A stretch of 64,000 nucleotides of DNA from Brevundimonas sp. NIBR11 (GCF_027912535.1 NZ_CP115465.1:1158001-1222000); one strand, 5' to 3'; positions 51,940-63,559 are shown, counted from the stretch's first letter. Notes: generated from the letters alone by a model not told the origin. A program made the numbers and translations.

Positions 51940-53646
51940 ATGCGACTGACACTCCTCACATTCACGGCCGCGGCCCTCTGTCTCGCAGGGCCGGCGGCGG
52001 TCGCCGATGCGACCTCGGCCACGGCGGATGCGGAGGCGAGCGCCGCCCTGCTGCAGAACCCCAGAGGCTGCGGGCGGGCGGGGTCGGTTCTGGACGCCGC
52101 ACCCGAGGGCCAGATGGTGATGGTGCCCGGCTTCGGTGCGGAGACCTGGGCCGTCGACACGGTCAAACCCGAAGCCCAGGCCTGGTTCGACCACGGCGTG
52201 CGGCTGCGCTGGGCGTTCGAGCACAAGGAGGCGGTTCGGGCCTTCCGACGGGCGCGGGCGATCGATCCCGAGTGCGCGATGTGCGCCTGGGGAGAGGCCT
52301 GGGCGATCGGGCCGAACCTGAACGGCGGGGGAACCGACGACGCCTCCATCCGAGCGGGCCGGCAGTTGGCCCAACTGGCGCGGCGGAAGGCGCGCGGGGC
52401 CACGGCCGTCCAGCGACAGATGATCGACGCCCTGATCGAACGCTACTCCGGCGCCTCGGCCAGCCAGGGCGTGCGGTTCGCCCGGGCCATGGACCGGATC
52501 GCGCGCCGCAACCCCGACGACCCGATGATCGCCGCGACGGCCGCCGACGCCTGGATGCTGCAGGCCGATCAATGGTGGGACGACGACGGCAAACCCGCCG
52601 ACCGGGGCATCGGCCGGGCCATGGAGATCCTGGAGGCCTCTCTGCAGGGTGCGCCCGACGATCCGGGCACGATCCACCTCTACATCCATCTCACCGAGTG
52701 GTCCGACGATCCGCACAAGGCCATCCCCTATGGCGAGAAGCTGGCTCGGCTGGCGCCCTCGGCCAGCCACCTGGTGCATATGCCGTCCCACACCTTCTAC
52801 CGGGTCGGCCGCTACCGGGACGCCATGCGGTCCAACGTCGAGGCGGTGGCGCTGGACAGGCGGTACGACGAGCTGGCGGCGCCCCCCGGCGGGATCACAG
52901 GGATGCCGTTGCACGCCCACAACATCCACTTCGGCATGGGCGGGGCCCTGATGGCCGGGGGCGGCGAGGAGGGGCTGGCCCTGGCCGACGCCTTCCTGGC
53001 CACCTATCCGGACATGAGCAGCGGCAACCCCTGGCGACAGCTGATGGCCAACGACGCCTATGCGATCTACGGCCGCTTCGGCTCACCGGCCCAGGTCGCG
53101 GCGCTGGCGGAACCGCCGGAAGAGCGGCCGCTGCAACGCACCAGCTGGCGCTACGGGCGGGGCGAGGCGGCAGCCCGAGCCGGGGACGCAGCGGCTGTCC
53201 GGGCCGAGGCCGAGGCGATCAAGGCCATTCGCGAGAGCGACGCCATCACCGGCGATCAGGCCGACAAGATGAAGCTGTTCGTCGAGGTGTCGCAGCGGGT
53301 GCTTGAGGGCCGGGCGGCGATGATCGAGGGCAATGCCGAGGCCGCCGTCGCCGCCTTCACCCGCGCCGCCGAGATACAGGGCATGGAGGAGGAGGGCGGC
53401 GATCCGCCGATCATCTGGTTCCCGACCCGCCGCAGCCTTGCGGCCGCGATGCTGGCCAGGGGCGATGCGGCGGGGGCCAAGGCCAAGATCGAGGAACTGT
53501 TGGTCGACTGGCCGATGGACCCCTACAGCTATTTCGTGCTGGCCGAGGCGGAGGCCGCGCTGGGGCACATGGCGGCGGCCGAGACGGCGCGGGAGAAGGC
53601 GCGCGTCGAATGGATCGGCGGGACGATGACGCTGAAGCTGGCCTAG
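51940..53646 (+). CDS. Secreted TPR-repeat protein
   Basis: A 568-residue exported protein with a signal peptide (LTLLTFTAAALCLAGPAAV). It carries a series of TPR-like helical hairpins: the first around DHGVRLRWAFEHKEAVRAFRRARAIDPECAMCAWGEAWAIG (about 80-120), the second around HMPSHTFYRVGRYRDAMRSNVEAVALD, and the last near the C-terminus. Conserved His-rich motifs HLYIHLTEW and HMPSH, plus MPLHAHNIHF, are typical of a large family of uncharacterised periplasmic TPR proteins and could bind a metal. Function unknown. Ends just before the repeat element at 53655. Confidence 0.85.
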   Translation: MRLTLLTFTAAALCLAGPAAVADATSATADAEASAALLQNPRGCGRAGSVLDAAPEGQMVMVPGFGAETWAVDTVKPEAQAWFDHGVRLRWAFEHKEAVRAFRRARAIDPECAMCAWGEAWAIGPNLNGGGTDDASIRAGRQLAQLARRKARGATAVQRQMIDALIERYSGASASQGVRFARAMDRIARRNPDDPMIAATAADAWMLQADQWWDDDGKPADRGIGRAMEILEASLQGAPDDPGTIHLYIHLTEWSDDPHKAIPYGEKLARLAPSASHLVHMPSHTFYRVGRYRDAMRSNVEAVALDRRYDELAAPPGGITGMPLHAHNIHFGMGGALMAGGGEEGLALADAFLATYPDMSSGNPWRQLMANDAYAIYGRFGSPAQVAALAEPPEERPLQRTSWRYGRGEAAARAGDAAAVRAEAEAIKAIRESDAITGDQADKMKLFVEVSQRVLEGRAAMIEGNAEAAVAAFTRAAEIQGMEEEGGDPPIIWFPTRRSLAAAMLARGDAAGAKAKIEELLVDWPMDPYSYFVLAEAEAALGHMAAAETAREKARVEWIGGTMTLKLA

Positions 53647-53654
53647 GTCAGGGT

Positions 53655-53720
53655 TTCGTCCGGTTCGTCATGACGCGCGCAACGTGACGAAACGGGACGA
53701 AAGGTGACGAACCGGACCAA
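53655..53720. repeat. Inverted element with 10-bp units, copy B
   Basis: Arms TTCGTCCGGTTCGTCA (53655-53670) and TGACGAACCGGACCAA (53705-53720) pair at 15 of 16 positions. Between them lie TGACGAAACG (53685-53694) and GGACGAAAGG (53695-53704), continuing the 10-bp period. It starts nine bases after the TPR gene stop and ends eight before the convergent HTH gene stop. Second copy of the element at 24073-24129. Confidence 0.75.
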
Positions 53721-53727
53721 AAACGGG

Positions 53728-54303
53728 TCAGTCGGGCGAAGCGGCGTCCACCCGCCGCGCTTCTTCCGTCAACGCCTCGTCGCGGTCCTCGGCGACGGCT
53801 TCGTTAAGGCGGTGCAGGTAGGCGGCGCGGACGTGGTCGATGTCGCGGAAGGCTGAACTATCGCTCTCCAGCCGCAAATCGGCGTTGTTCACCAGCTGGA
53901 CCAGCCGCATCCAGGCCACGGCCTGCTGGGGCCGATCCACGGCGGCGCTCTCGGCCGCGTGGCGGAAGGCGAAGTTGCGCAATGACCGGGGGTTCGGGTT
54001 GAACAGAAGGGCGAAGCGGGAAACGGTTTCGGCCTCGTCGACCTCGGCCAGGGCGGGGTCGATCTCGATTTCCTCGTCCTTTGTCTTGGGCCCGGCCATC
54101 CAGGGCGGCGGCGGGGCCATCCGCCCCGGCAGGAAGTCGCTGCGTCGCCAGCCCTCGATCGCGGCGCGGCGGCGGATGCTTCGCTCGGTCGTGCCGTAGC
54201 GTTCGGCGACGACGGCGGCGCTGACGCCGGCGAGGAAATCCTCGCGGGCATGAGCCCAGGCTTCGGGTGTGAGGCGGGGCGGTCGGGACTGGATCTGGGT
54301 CAT
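53728..54303 (-). CDS. Small HTH protein, unknown function
   Basis: A 191-residue protein. The N-terminal 60 residues hold a resolvase/terminase-type HTH: AREDFLAGVSAAVVAERYGTTERSIRRRAAIEGWRRSDFLPG. An acidic and then helical C-terminus follows (RSLRNFAFRHAAESAAVDRPQQAVAWMRLVQLVNNADLRLE). The layout recalls small phage terminase subunits, but no large terminase or phage gene is nearby, so this is only a resemblance. ATG 54303 was chosen; an upstream in-frame extension to 54492 is improbable. It lies between the repeat element (53655) and the 15-mer (54417). Confidence 0.65.
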   Translation of the reverse strand: MTQIQSRPPRLTPEAWAHAREDFLAGVSAAVVAERYGTTERSIRRRAAIEGWRRSDFLPGRMAPPPPWMAGPKTKDEEIEIDPALAEVDEAETVSRFALLFNPNPRSLRNFAFRHAAESAAVDRPQQAVAWMRLVQLVNNADLRLESDSSAFRDIDHVRAAYLHRLNEAVAEDRDEALTEEARRVDAASPD

Positions 54304-54416
54304 GCCCACAGTGTCCGCCCGTTCCGGACCAAGGCGCGGATAAAGGGTCTGAATATTGCCGTGCCTTGATTTCGAAGGCGTTTGAGGACGATCCGTTGAT
54401 GGGTTGAAGTTTATTC

Positions 54417-54477
54417 TCGACAGGATTTGGCGCAGGAGCGGACCTTTGGACTGTCCGCTGTGGGTGGAAAGCGGACC
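54417..54477. repeat. Shared 15-mer copy B and GTCCGC/GCGGAC hairpin
   Basis: TCGACAGGATTTGGC (54417-54431) is identical to 24266-24280. Right after it, GTCCGCT (54453-54459) and AGCGGAC (54470-54476) pair around GTGGGTGGAA; related GGTGGAAAGCGG and GTCCGCTTTGGGT pieces recur near 54890 and 55930. Confidence 0.6.
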
Positions 54478-54524
54478 TTGTGAAAAGGACACTGCGCGGA
54501 CACACGATGGTGGTTAGATGCGGG

Positions 54525-54818
54525 ATGAACCATTTCGAAGTCGAAACTCGCGCGCGTGAGCGCGCTGAAGCCTATGCACCACAGCCGACGGGTGGCTCGG
54601 TGATGGCGGGTGTTAATGTTGCAGTCGCAGCTCTACTGGGTGTTGCGAGCGTAAGCGGCTTCTACGGGTGGGATGTCCGGGAAAACTTGCTTCTGGCCTG
54701 CCTGATCGTCGGAACGGGGTTCCTCATCGGACTAGTTGCGTACAAAAACCTGAAGCGTTTGAATCGCACCGCTGTCGGAGACGAGCAGGCGAAGATCGAT
54801 GACCGCGGCCTTGGCTGA
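54525..54818 (+). CDS. Small membrane protein, two helices
   Basis: A frame of 97 residues with a charged N-terminus (VETRARERAEAYAPQ), two transmembrane helices (about 30-48, NVAVAALLGVASVSGFYGW region, and about 53-73) and a charged tail. No family recognised. ATG 54525 is preferred over ATG 54507 and TTG-type starts at 54480. Codon use is less GC-biased at third positions than neighbours, suggesting recent acquisition or weak expression; it may not be a real gene. Confidence 0.5.
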   Translation: MNHFEVETRARERAEAYAPQPTGGSVMAGVNVAVAALLGVASVSGFYGWDVRENLLLACLIVGTGFLIGLVAYKNLKRLNRTAVGDEQAKIDDRGLG

Positions 54819-54913
54819 CAACCTGACTAAGGGCCGAAAAGCTGATGTTGCGACGTGCATCCATCAGCCACCCGCTAAACGTCCATCAGGGGTGGAAAGC
54901 GGCTGTTCCGGCG

Positions 54914-55465
54914 TCATGCCGGCCATTCAGCTCGGCCCGGCCCCGTCATTAGCCAGCCTTGGGATGGATGGATCGCGATTTCGATACTCATCCGGTCGCC
55001 CGGCTTAGACTTCGTGACGCCTTTGGCGGGGACTGCGGAGACGATGTGTCCGTTGTCCAGTCGGATACTCCTGCGCCCGCCACCCAGTAAGCCTACAACG
55101 ACGCCATCATAGGTGATGGCACTTTCCTCCATCCGCTCCGACATAATGGGTTGAGGTCTATCTTGGCGATCTGCGAGCCGATCCGCGATCACCTCCAGAA
55201 ATCGGTGTCGCCGTCCAACCGCATCGGACTCATTGCTCGACCCCACGCGGCTGGCCGAATAGGGCCGGCGCGCTTCGTCGTGCAATCGGCTGATTAGGGC
55301 GGCCAGATGCCCGTCGCCCTTCCTGGCGTCCATGACGCCGGCATGTTTGCGCGCCTCCAATATCCGCTTAGCCAAAGCGGGATCCTCGAGAGAGACCACC
55401 TCAGGCCGCTGGGCCATGCGTACGAAATCGTTGGCGTAAAGCCGAATAAAGCTCTCTTCGATCAT
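54914..55465 (-). CDS. Protein of unknown function
   Basis: A frame of 183 residues, not recognised. The N-terminal half is helical (IEESFIRLYANDFVRMAQRPEVVSLEDPALAKRILEARKHAG); the C-terminal 70 residues look like a small beta-barrel (YDGVVVGLLGGGRRSIRLDNGHIVSAVP then KPGDRMSIEIA). AAGGA lies seven bases before ATG 55465; ATG 55471 is too close to it. The upstream coiled-coil gene is 38 bases away on the same strand. Codon use is less biased than in the core genes. Confidence 0.6.
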   Translation of the reverse strand: MIEESFIRLYANDFVRMAQRPEVVSLEDPALAKRILEARKHAGVMDARKGDGHLAALISRLHDEARRPYSASRVGSSNESDAVGRRHRFLEVIADRLADRQDRPQPIMSERMEESAITYDGVVVGLLGGGRRSIRLDNGHIVSAVPAKGVTKSKPGDRMSIEIAIHPSQGWLMTGPGRAEWPA

Positions 55466-55503
55466 CGTCATTCCTTTGGATGCAGGACTGCGTCGACCGG
55501 TCC

Positions 55504-55689
55504 TTAGAAGGACTGGCCACCACTCAAGGGATTGGGAGGCGATGCCGCTCGACCCATCAGCCTCTCGGTCTGTTGATGGGCCCGCACGACTTGCGCCGAC
55601 AGATCAATCACGTCGTTTTCAAGCTGAGCCACGCGTTGGCGCAGGTAAGCGTTCTCGGCCTCGAGTTCGGCGGACGAGCGATGGGCCAT
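55504..55689 (-). CDS. Short coiled-coil protein
   Basis: A 61-residue frame: residues 5-45 form a heptad-patterned coiled coil (SAELEAENAYLRQRVAQLENDVIDLSAQVV) like a bare leucine zipper, followed by a Pro/Gly tail. No DNA-binding basic region is evident. Ribosome-binding site unclear. Probably in one unit with the unknown gene downstream. Confidence 0.5.
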   Translation of the reverse strand: MAHRSSAELEAENAYLRQRVAQLENDVIDLSAQVVRAHQQTERLMGRAASPPNPLSGGQSF

Positions 55690-55984
55690 GACGTTGTCTC
55701 AGGAGCACGCCCTTAGGGTCGCGAAGGCGATCCGGCGTAGTCTGCGCGTAGCGATCGTGCGGGCGCATGTCCCATATGGGGACGATCGCGCGATTTGCGA
55801 GTTCTAGCGGCGCTATTTCATCAGGCCAGCAGCGCCTGCTTCTGTTTACCGGTCAAAAAGCGGACGAGACATCGTGTTGAATTTGGAGCGCGGCGCAGCA
55901 GTTCGGCCCACGACCGGCTCCAGCCGACGTCCGCTTTGGGTCGAAAGCCGTCTTTGGCCTCCCACCGAGAAGCAGACCTGACGC
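55690..55984. other. 295-bp spacer with repeat fragments
   Basis: No protein-like frame or tRNA pattern seen. It contains AAAAGCGGACGAGAC (55855 region) and GTCCGCTTTGGGTCGAAAGC (55930 region), members of the GTCCGCT/AGCGGAC repeat group also found near 54453 and 54890, and GATCGTGCGGG...GACGATCGCGCG around 55757-55797. Confidence 0.5.
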
Positions 55985-56779
55985 TTACCCCGCCTTCGCC
56001 GCCGCGATCGCCGCCGCCACTTCCTGCGGCGCGATGGTGGCCGTCGTCTTGCCGTTGATCAGGAAGGTCGGGGTGCCGACGAGGCCCAGGGTGGCGCCGA
56101 TGGTGTGGATGTCGGCAAGCAGGCGATCCGTGCCGGTGTCGCGGATGACGGCGGCGGCCTGGGCCATGTCGACGCCGTTGGCGGCGAGGACGGCGTCGAC
56201 GCCTTCACGGGTCAGGCCGTCCGTCGCCATCAGGGCCTGGTGGACGGCGAGGTACTTGCCCTGGCGGTGGGCGGCGAGCGCGGCGCGAGCGGCGTAGTTG
56301 GAGGTGGTGTCGTCGCCGCGATCCAGGATCGGCCATTCCTTGAAGACGAAGCGGACATCCGGGTGGGCGCGCATCAGGGCCAGGTAGTCCTCCGACACCG
56401 CCTTGCAGCCCGGGCAGCGGTAATCGAAGAACTCGACCACCGTGACCTTGGCGTCGGCGGGGCCGAAGGCGGGGTCGCGCGGGTCGGGTGCCATCAGGGC
56501 GGCGTTGGCGGCGACCGCGGCGTTGATGGTCTCGACGCGGGCGGTCTCGGCGCGCTGCTGATAGGCGGTCTGGACCTCGTCCAGCACCTGGGGGTTGGCG
56601 AGCAGATAGGCGCGGACCTTGCCGCCGAAATCCCCTGCGCCGGTCAGGTAGGGGGCGGCGGCCAGGCCGAGGGCGACGACGGAGACAGCGACCGCGATCG
56701 CGCCGCCCCGGCCCGAGGCGAACCAGGCGAACGGGTCGCGTTCGGGCGTCTCGGCCGGGGTGGGGGCTTCGTCGGTCAT
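55985..56779 (-). CDS. Membrane-anchored DsbA-like thiol oxidoreductase
   Basis: A 264-residue protein: a cytoplasmic Pro/Glu tail, one transmembrane anchor (AIAVAVSVVALGLAAAPYL, about 27-45), then a DsbA-type thioredoxin domain in the periplasm. The active site is FFDYRCPGCKAVSED (C-P-G-C), followed by the helical insertion and the cis-Pro in GLVGTPTFLING. It belongs to the Com1/BdbD-like group. It likely introduces disulfides in envelope proteins. Ends 22 bases after the M48 peptidase gene stop on the same strand. Confidence 0.93.
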   Translation of the reverse strand: MTDEAPTPAETPERDPFAWFASGRGGAIAVAVSVVALGLAAAPYLTGAGDFGGKVRAYLLANPQVLDEVQTAYQQRAETARVETINAAVAANAALMAPDPRDPAFGPADAKVTVVEFFDYRCPGCKAVSEDYLALMRAHPDVRFVFKEWPILDRGDDTTSNYAARAALAAHRQGKYLAVHQALMATDGLTREGVDAVLAANGVDMAQAAAVIRDTGTDRLLADIHTIGATLGLVGTPTFLINGKTTATIAPQEVAAAIAAAKAG

Positions 56780-56801
56780 GCGGGTCTCGGGTACTTGAAG
56801 G

Positions 56802-58226
56802 TCAGGCGCCGGGCGGGGTGATGACGGTCTGGCGCTCGCGGCGACGTTCGTTGCGACGATCGACGTCGGCGATGTCGTCCATGGTCGCGCCGGAGGCCAG
56901 GACGATGTCCATGGCGCGACGCCATTCGTTGGAGCCGGGCTCCAGCATGTCGCGGGCGCGGAGCGCAAACTGGGTCGACTGTTCCTCGGCGCCGGCGGCG
57001 AAATAGTATTCGGCCGAGGCGAGACGGGCCTCCCCCTCCTTGCCTTGGGACGCATAGGCCTGACCGAGCAGGCGCCAGGCCAGGGTGTTGTCCGCCTCGC
57101 GGGCGGTGGCGCGTTTGAGCTGGTCGACGGCCTCCTCGAGGTTGGCGCTGTCGTTGGTTTCGATCAGGGCGTGGGCGAGGTTGATGCGGAGCAAGGGGGC
57201 GTCGGGCTTCAGCCGCACCGACTCGCGGTGGGCGTCGATGGCTTCGCGCGGGCGGCCTTCCTCGAACAGGATCTGGCCCTTGAGCTCCCAGAGGTAGGGG
57301 TTGGAGACGTCCTCGGCGATCAGGGCGTCGGTGGCGTCGAGGGCGCGCTGGGTCTGGCCGTCGCGGTACCAGGCGATGGCGCGGGCGTAGCGGGCGGGGA
57401 AGGAGGTGTCCGTCTCCAGATAGGTGCGCAGCGTCTGGGTCGGCGGGTCCATGAAGGCGTGGACCTTGGCCAGGATCAGGGCGTGCTGGGCCAGGCGTTC
57501 CGGGCTGTCCTGGTGGCCGTAGTGAGCGGCGGCCTCGACCGGGCGGCGCAGGGCCTCGATCCGCTGACCCGACAGCGGGTGGCTGCGGAAATAGGGATAG
57601 CGGCGGGCGTCAGAGAAGACCTCCTGCGAGCGGAAATTCTCGAAGAAGTCGACCAGGCCCTTGCCGGATTCGCCGGCGGCCTCCAGGCCTCGGGCGGCGG
57701 TGATGTCGGCCTCGCCCTCCTGGCCCTGCATGTAGTGAAGCGCGTTGATTGTGCCGAAATACTGGCCTGAGCCGATCAGGGCCATCCCGGCGCCCGGCTG
57801 ACCCGCAGCGATGGCCAGGGCGCCGAGCGCCATGGACATGAGCATGGGCTGGGTTCCGGCGGACTGGGCCCCGTCGCGCAGGGTGTGGCGGTTCTTCACG
57901 TGACCGGCCTCGTGAGCCAGGACGCCGAGGAGCTCGTTGGGATTGCGCGTGCGCAGGATCAGGCCCGTGTTGATGCCGATGATCCGCCCGCGCGTGGCGA
58001 AGGCGTTCAGATCGGGATCGTTGACGAGAAGGACCTCGATCTCCGACGGCTCCAGCCCCATGGCATCGAACACCGGGTCCGACCAGCCGCGGATGATGCC
58101 CTCGACCTCGGTGTCGCGGATGGTGGACTGGGCGGAGGCGGGGCCGGCCGCCGCCGTCACGAGGACGGCGGCGGACGCGGCGATCCATCCGAGGATGGAG
58201 GACGCGACGCGGGTCGGCCGGATCAT
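56802..58226 (-). CDS. bepA-like: M48-family metallopeptidase with TPR repeats
   Basis: A 474-residue exported protein with a signal peptide (ILGWIAASAAVLVTAAAGPASAQS). The peptidase domain carries HExxH in VLAHEAGHVKNRHTL (about 118-132) and the third ligand in QEGEADITAARGL; the C-terminal half is TPR-like (ARAIAWYRDGQTQRALDATDALIAED onward). Arrangement and length match BepA/YfgC, which watches over outer-membrane protein and LPS-transport assembly. ATG 58226 is set by AAGGAG eight bases upstream. Confidence 0.94.
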   Translation of the reverse strand: MIRPTRVASSILGWIAASAAVLVTAAAGPASAQSTIRDTEVEGIIRGWSDPVFDAMGLEPSEIEVLLVNDPDLNAFATRGRIIGINTGLILRTRNPNELLGVLAHEAGHVKNRHTLRDGAQSAGTQPMLMSMALGALAIAAGQPGAGMALIGSGQYFGTINALHYMQGQEGEADITAARGLEAAGESGKGLVDFFENFRSQEVFSDARRYPYFRSHPLSGQRIEALRRPVEAAAHYGHQDSPERLAQHALILAKVHAFMDPPTQTLRTYLETDTSFPARYARAIAWYRDGQTQRALDATDALIAEDVSNPYLWELKGQILFEEGRPREAIDAHRESVRLKPDAPLLRINLAHALIETNDSANLEEAVDQLKRATAREADNTLAWRLLGQAYASQGKEGEARLASAEYYFAAGAEEQSTQFALRARDMLEPGSNEWRRAMDIVLASGATMDDIADVDRRNERRRERQTVITPPGA

Positions 58227-58282
58227 GGCGAACTCCTTCGAACGGCGCCCCCGCCTCATGGAGCTAAACTAGGCGCGGTTGA

Positions 58283-60994
<2,712 letters not shown>

Positions 60995-61501
60995 TGAAGG
61001 TATCTCTCTGGCGCGCTCTGCCGAGACCTTGAGAGGCCGGGGCGGCTCGCCGAACGGGGTAAGGGGCGCGGGCGAGCGTCATCCCGGCGTCGCGGCGGAG
61101 GCCGACGACGTTGGCGAACGGCCCGGAAAGGGCGGTCGCGGTCAGGGAGAGGCAGGCGGAAAGGCCCATGGGTTCTGGTCGGTCCTGGACCCGCACGCGC
61201 CGATGGGGCGTCGCAAGATCCGGTTCGGATGAGCCCGAGTTCGTCGATCGGTTGGCCAGGCAAGCGCTGGTCCGGTCGATCCGCGAAAGCGGGAAGTCAG
61301 CGCCGCGCCGGGGCCGCGCCGATCCGACAATGCGGCGGCGCGATCGTTCGCGGACGAACACAAGCATAGGCATGCCGCACGCGAATGGAAAGGCAGCGCT
61401 CTGCTTTAGCTTGAGGACTGTCGGAAAACGCCTGCGCTTAACCCAATCCAAACCGCGCTCTGGCATCAAGGGCCCAACAAAGAAGGTGGGTCGCCGTCAG
61501 A
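60995..61501. other. 507-bp divergent spacer rne/amiC
   Basis: No tRNA or protein-like frame was seen. It is GC-rich with many short inverted stretches (for example around GAGGCCGACGACG), and must hold the rne leader, on which RNase E usually acts to control its own mRNA. AT-richer sequence near 61400-61440 (TTGAGG at 61411) may be the amiC promoter region; no exact promoter is assigned. Confidence 0.45.
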
Positions 61502-62728
61502 ATGAACGGTCGCAAGTATTTCAACCTGTCGGTCTGGGGTCCGCGTGAGTGGGCCATGACGGCGCTCGCCCTGCTGGTGCTGGGCGTGGTTCTGCTGATT
61601 TCGACGCGCGGGCTGGCGGCCGGGGCGAGCGGAGACGTGCGCGGCGTGCGCTTCGGCGGCGACGTGCAGCGGACGCGGGTGGTCATCGACCTGGATCGCT
61701 CGGCGCGCGGCGAGGTGATCGAAAGCGGCGACAACGGCACGCTCGTGCTCACCCTGGCCGGAGTGGGCGCGGGGCGGGGCGTGGACGGGGCCGGATCCGG
61801 CCTGGTTCGCGACTGGCGGGTCAGCGCCTCCGGCACGGCCTCGCGCGTGCAACTGGGTCTGGCGCGGACGGCGCGGATCGAGCGCCGCTTCCTGCTGCCG
61901 CCCGGAGACGGGGTCGCCTATTATCGCTACGTCATCGACATCGCCGCGACGGGCTCAGGCCCAGTTCCGTCGGCTCAGCGTCAGGCGCCACGGCCCGAGC
62001 CGCGTCGGACCGAACGTCCGCTGATCGTCATCGACGCCGGCCACGGCGGGCACGATCCGGGGGCCCAAGGCGCGCATCGCAACGAAAGCGCCGTGACCCT
62101 GGCCGCCGCGCTCGCCCTCCGCGACGAACTGAATCGCACGGGCCGGTATCGCGTCATGCTGACCCGCGAGACGGACACCTATGTCGATCTGTATCGGCGC
62201 GTGCGGATCGCGCGTCAGGCGGACGCCGATCTGTTCATCTCGCTGCACGCCGACGCCGGGGCGGATCCGGCGACGCGGGGAGCCTCGGTCTATACCTTGT
62301 CCGAACAGGGGGCGACGCGAGCCGTGCGTGAGGTGACCCGCAGCGACGACTGGCATCGCGACCTTCATCTTCCGGGCCGCGATCCGTCGGTGGATCGCAT
62401 CCTGCTGGACATGACCCAGCGCGCGACCCAGAACCGCTCGGCCCAGTTCGCGCGGGTTCTGCTGACCCATCTGGAGGCCGCCGATCATCCGCTGCTGCGA
62501 CGCAGCCATCGGGATGCGGGTCTGGCCGTGCTGCTGGCCCCCGACGTACCGGCCGTGCTGCTGGAGATGGGGTTCATCACCAATCCCGACGACGAGCGGG
62601 CGCTCGGCGACACGGCGCAACGTCGACGACTGGTGCGGGCCGTGGCCGAGGGCATCGACCGGTATTTCCGCGAGCCGGAAGCGCCTCTGCAACTGGCGTC
62701 CCTGAGCGGATCGGGCGGTCAGCCCTGA
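61502..62728 (+). CDS. amiC: N-acetylmuramoyl-L-alanine amidase
   Basis: A 408-residue periplasmic zinc amidase that splits septal peptidoglycan. An N-terminal transmembrane/signal segment (MTALALLVLGVVLLISTRGLA, about 20-40), an AMIN domain (about 43-150: VRGVRFGGDVQRTRVVIDL), then the Amidase_3 domain with zinc ligands in IDAGHGGHDPGA, the Glu in HRNESAVTLA, the His in LFISLHADAGAD and the catalytic Glu in AVLLEMGFITNP. All present. The neighbour downstream includes the PBP1A gene, so both parts of wall remodelling are close together. Confidence 0.96.
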   Translation: MNGRKYFNLSVWGPREWAMTALALLVLGVVLLISTRGLAAGASGDVRGVRFGGDVQRTRVVIDLDRSARGEVIESGDNGTLVLTLAGVGAGRGVDGAGSGLVRDWRVSASGTASRVQLGLARTARIERRFLLPPGDGVAYYRYVIDIAATGSGPVPSAQRQAPRPEPRRTERPLIVIDAGHGGHDPGAQGAHRNESAVTLAAALALRDELNRTGRYRVMLTRETDTYVDLYRRVRIARQADADLFISLHADAGADPATRGASVYTLSEQGATRAVREVTRSDDWHRDLHLPGRDPSVDRILLDMTQRATQNRSAQFARVLLTHLEAADHPLLRRSHRDAGLAVLLAPDVPAVLLEMGFITNPDDERALGDTAQRRRLVRAVAEGIDRYFREPEAPLQLASLSGSGGQP

Positions 62729-62793
62729 CGGGTTGCGTCCGATCCTGACGTCGGCGGGCGTGCAATCGCGGCCGAAAGGCCTACATCGTCCCG

Positions 62794-63501
62794 ATGCGTT
62801 TGCGGGTCATCGATCTTGAAACCACCGGCGGGGACCGGACTTCGGAAATCATCGAGGTCGGCATCGTCGACGTGATCGCAGACGGGCAGGGCGGCTGGAC
62901 CGCGCGTCCGCCGGTGTCGAAGCTGTTCCGGCCGAGGGGCGAAATCTCATTCCACGCCATGGCCGTGCATCACCTGACGCCCGAGCATTTCCACGCCGAC
63001 GATCCGCACTGCGACGAATATGCGCTGCGCGAGATGTTCGCCGCCCTGGGGCCCGCCGACGCCATGGTGGCCCACAGCGCCCGATTCGAACGAGGGTTCA
63101 TCGCCGATACCGCGCACGGCGGCCTGCCCTGGATCTGCACGGTGCGATCGGCGAAACAGGCCTGGCCCTCGGCGCCCGGACATTCCAACCAGGTGCTGAG
63201 ATACTGGCGCGGCTTCCGACTGGACCCCGCCTTGGCCGATCCGGCGCACCGAGCGGGGCCGGACGCCTGGGTGACCGCCCACATCCTGATGGACCTGCTT
63301 AAGGAACACCCGGTCGAGCGGATGATCGAATGGACCGCCGCTCCCCGCGAGATGGCCACCGTCCCGTTCGGCAAGCACCGCAGGAAGCCATGGGCGGAGG
63401 TGCCAATGGACTACCTGCGATGGATGGCGGGCCAAACGGACATGGATGTCGACGCGGTGTCAGCCGCCCGCGCCGAACTGGAACGGCGAAAAGTCGGCTA
63501 G
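62794..63501 (+). CDS. DnaQ-like 3'-5' exonuclease
   Basis: A 235-residue DEDDh exonuclease. Exo I is RVIDLETTGGD (about 4-14), Exo II is AMVAHSARFERGFI and Exo III is HRAGPDAWVTAHILMDL. The C-terminus (ATVPFGKHRRKPWAEVPMDYLRWMA) is a DUF3820-type domain, as in exodeoxyribonuclease X. It is probably a single-strand DNA exonuclease in repair. Located between amiC and the PBP1A gene without evident functional link. Confidence 0.92.
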   Translation: MRLRVIDLETTGGDRTSEIIEVGIVDVIADGQGGWTARPPVSKLFRPRGEISFHAMAVHHLTPEHFHADDPHCDEYALREMFAALGPADAMVAHSARFERGFIADTAHGGLPWICTVRSAKQAWPSAPGHSNQVLRYWRGFRLDPALADPAHRAGPDAWVTAHILMDLLKEHPVERMIEWTAAPREMATVPFGKHRRKPWAEVPMDYLRWMAGQTDMDVDAVSAARAELERRKVG

Positions 63502-63559
63502 CCCCGTAAGACGACGCGGGCTAAACCGGCCTCTGGGCGCGTAGTCGGAGAGAGTCCTG

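Noticed and set aside
53728..55984. A remnant prophage
   Set aside because: Only one HTH protein has any phage resemblance; no integrase, portal, capsid, lysis or tRNA attachment site is seen.
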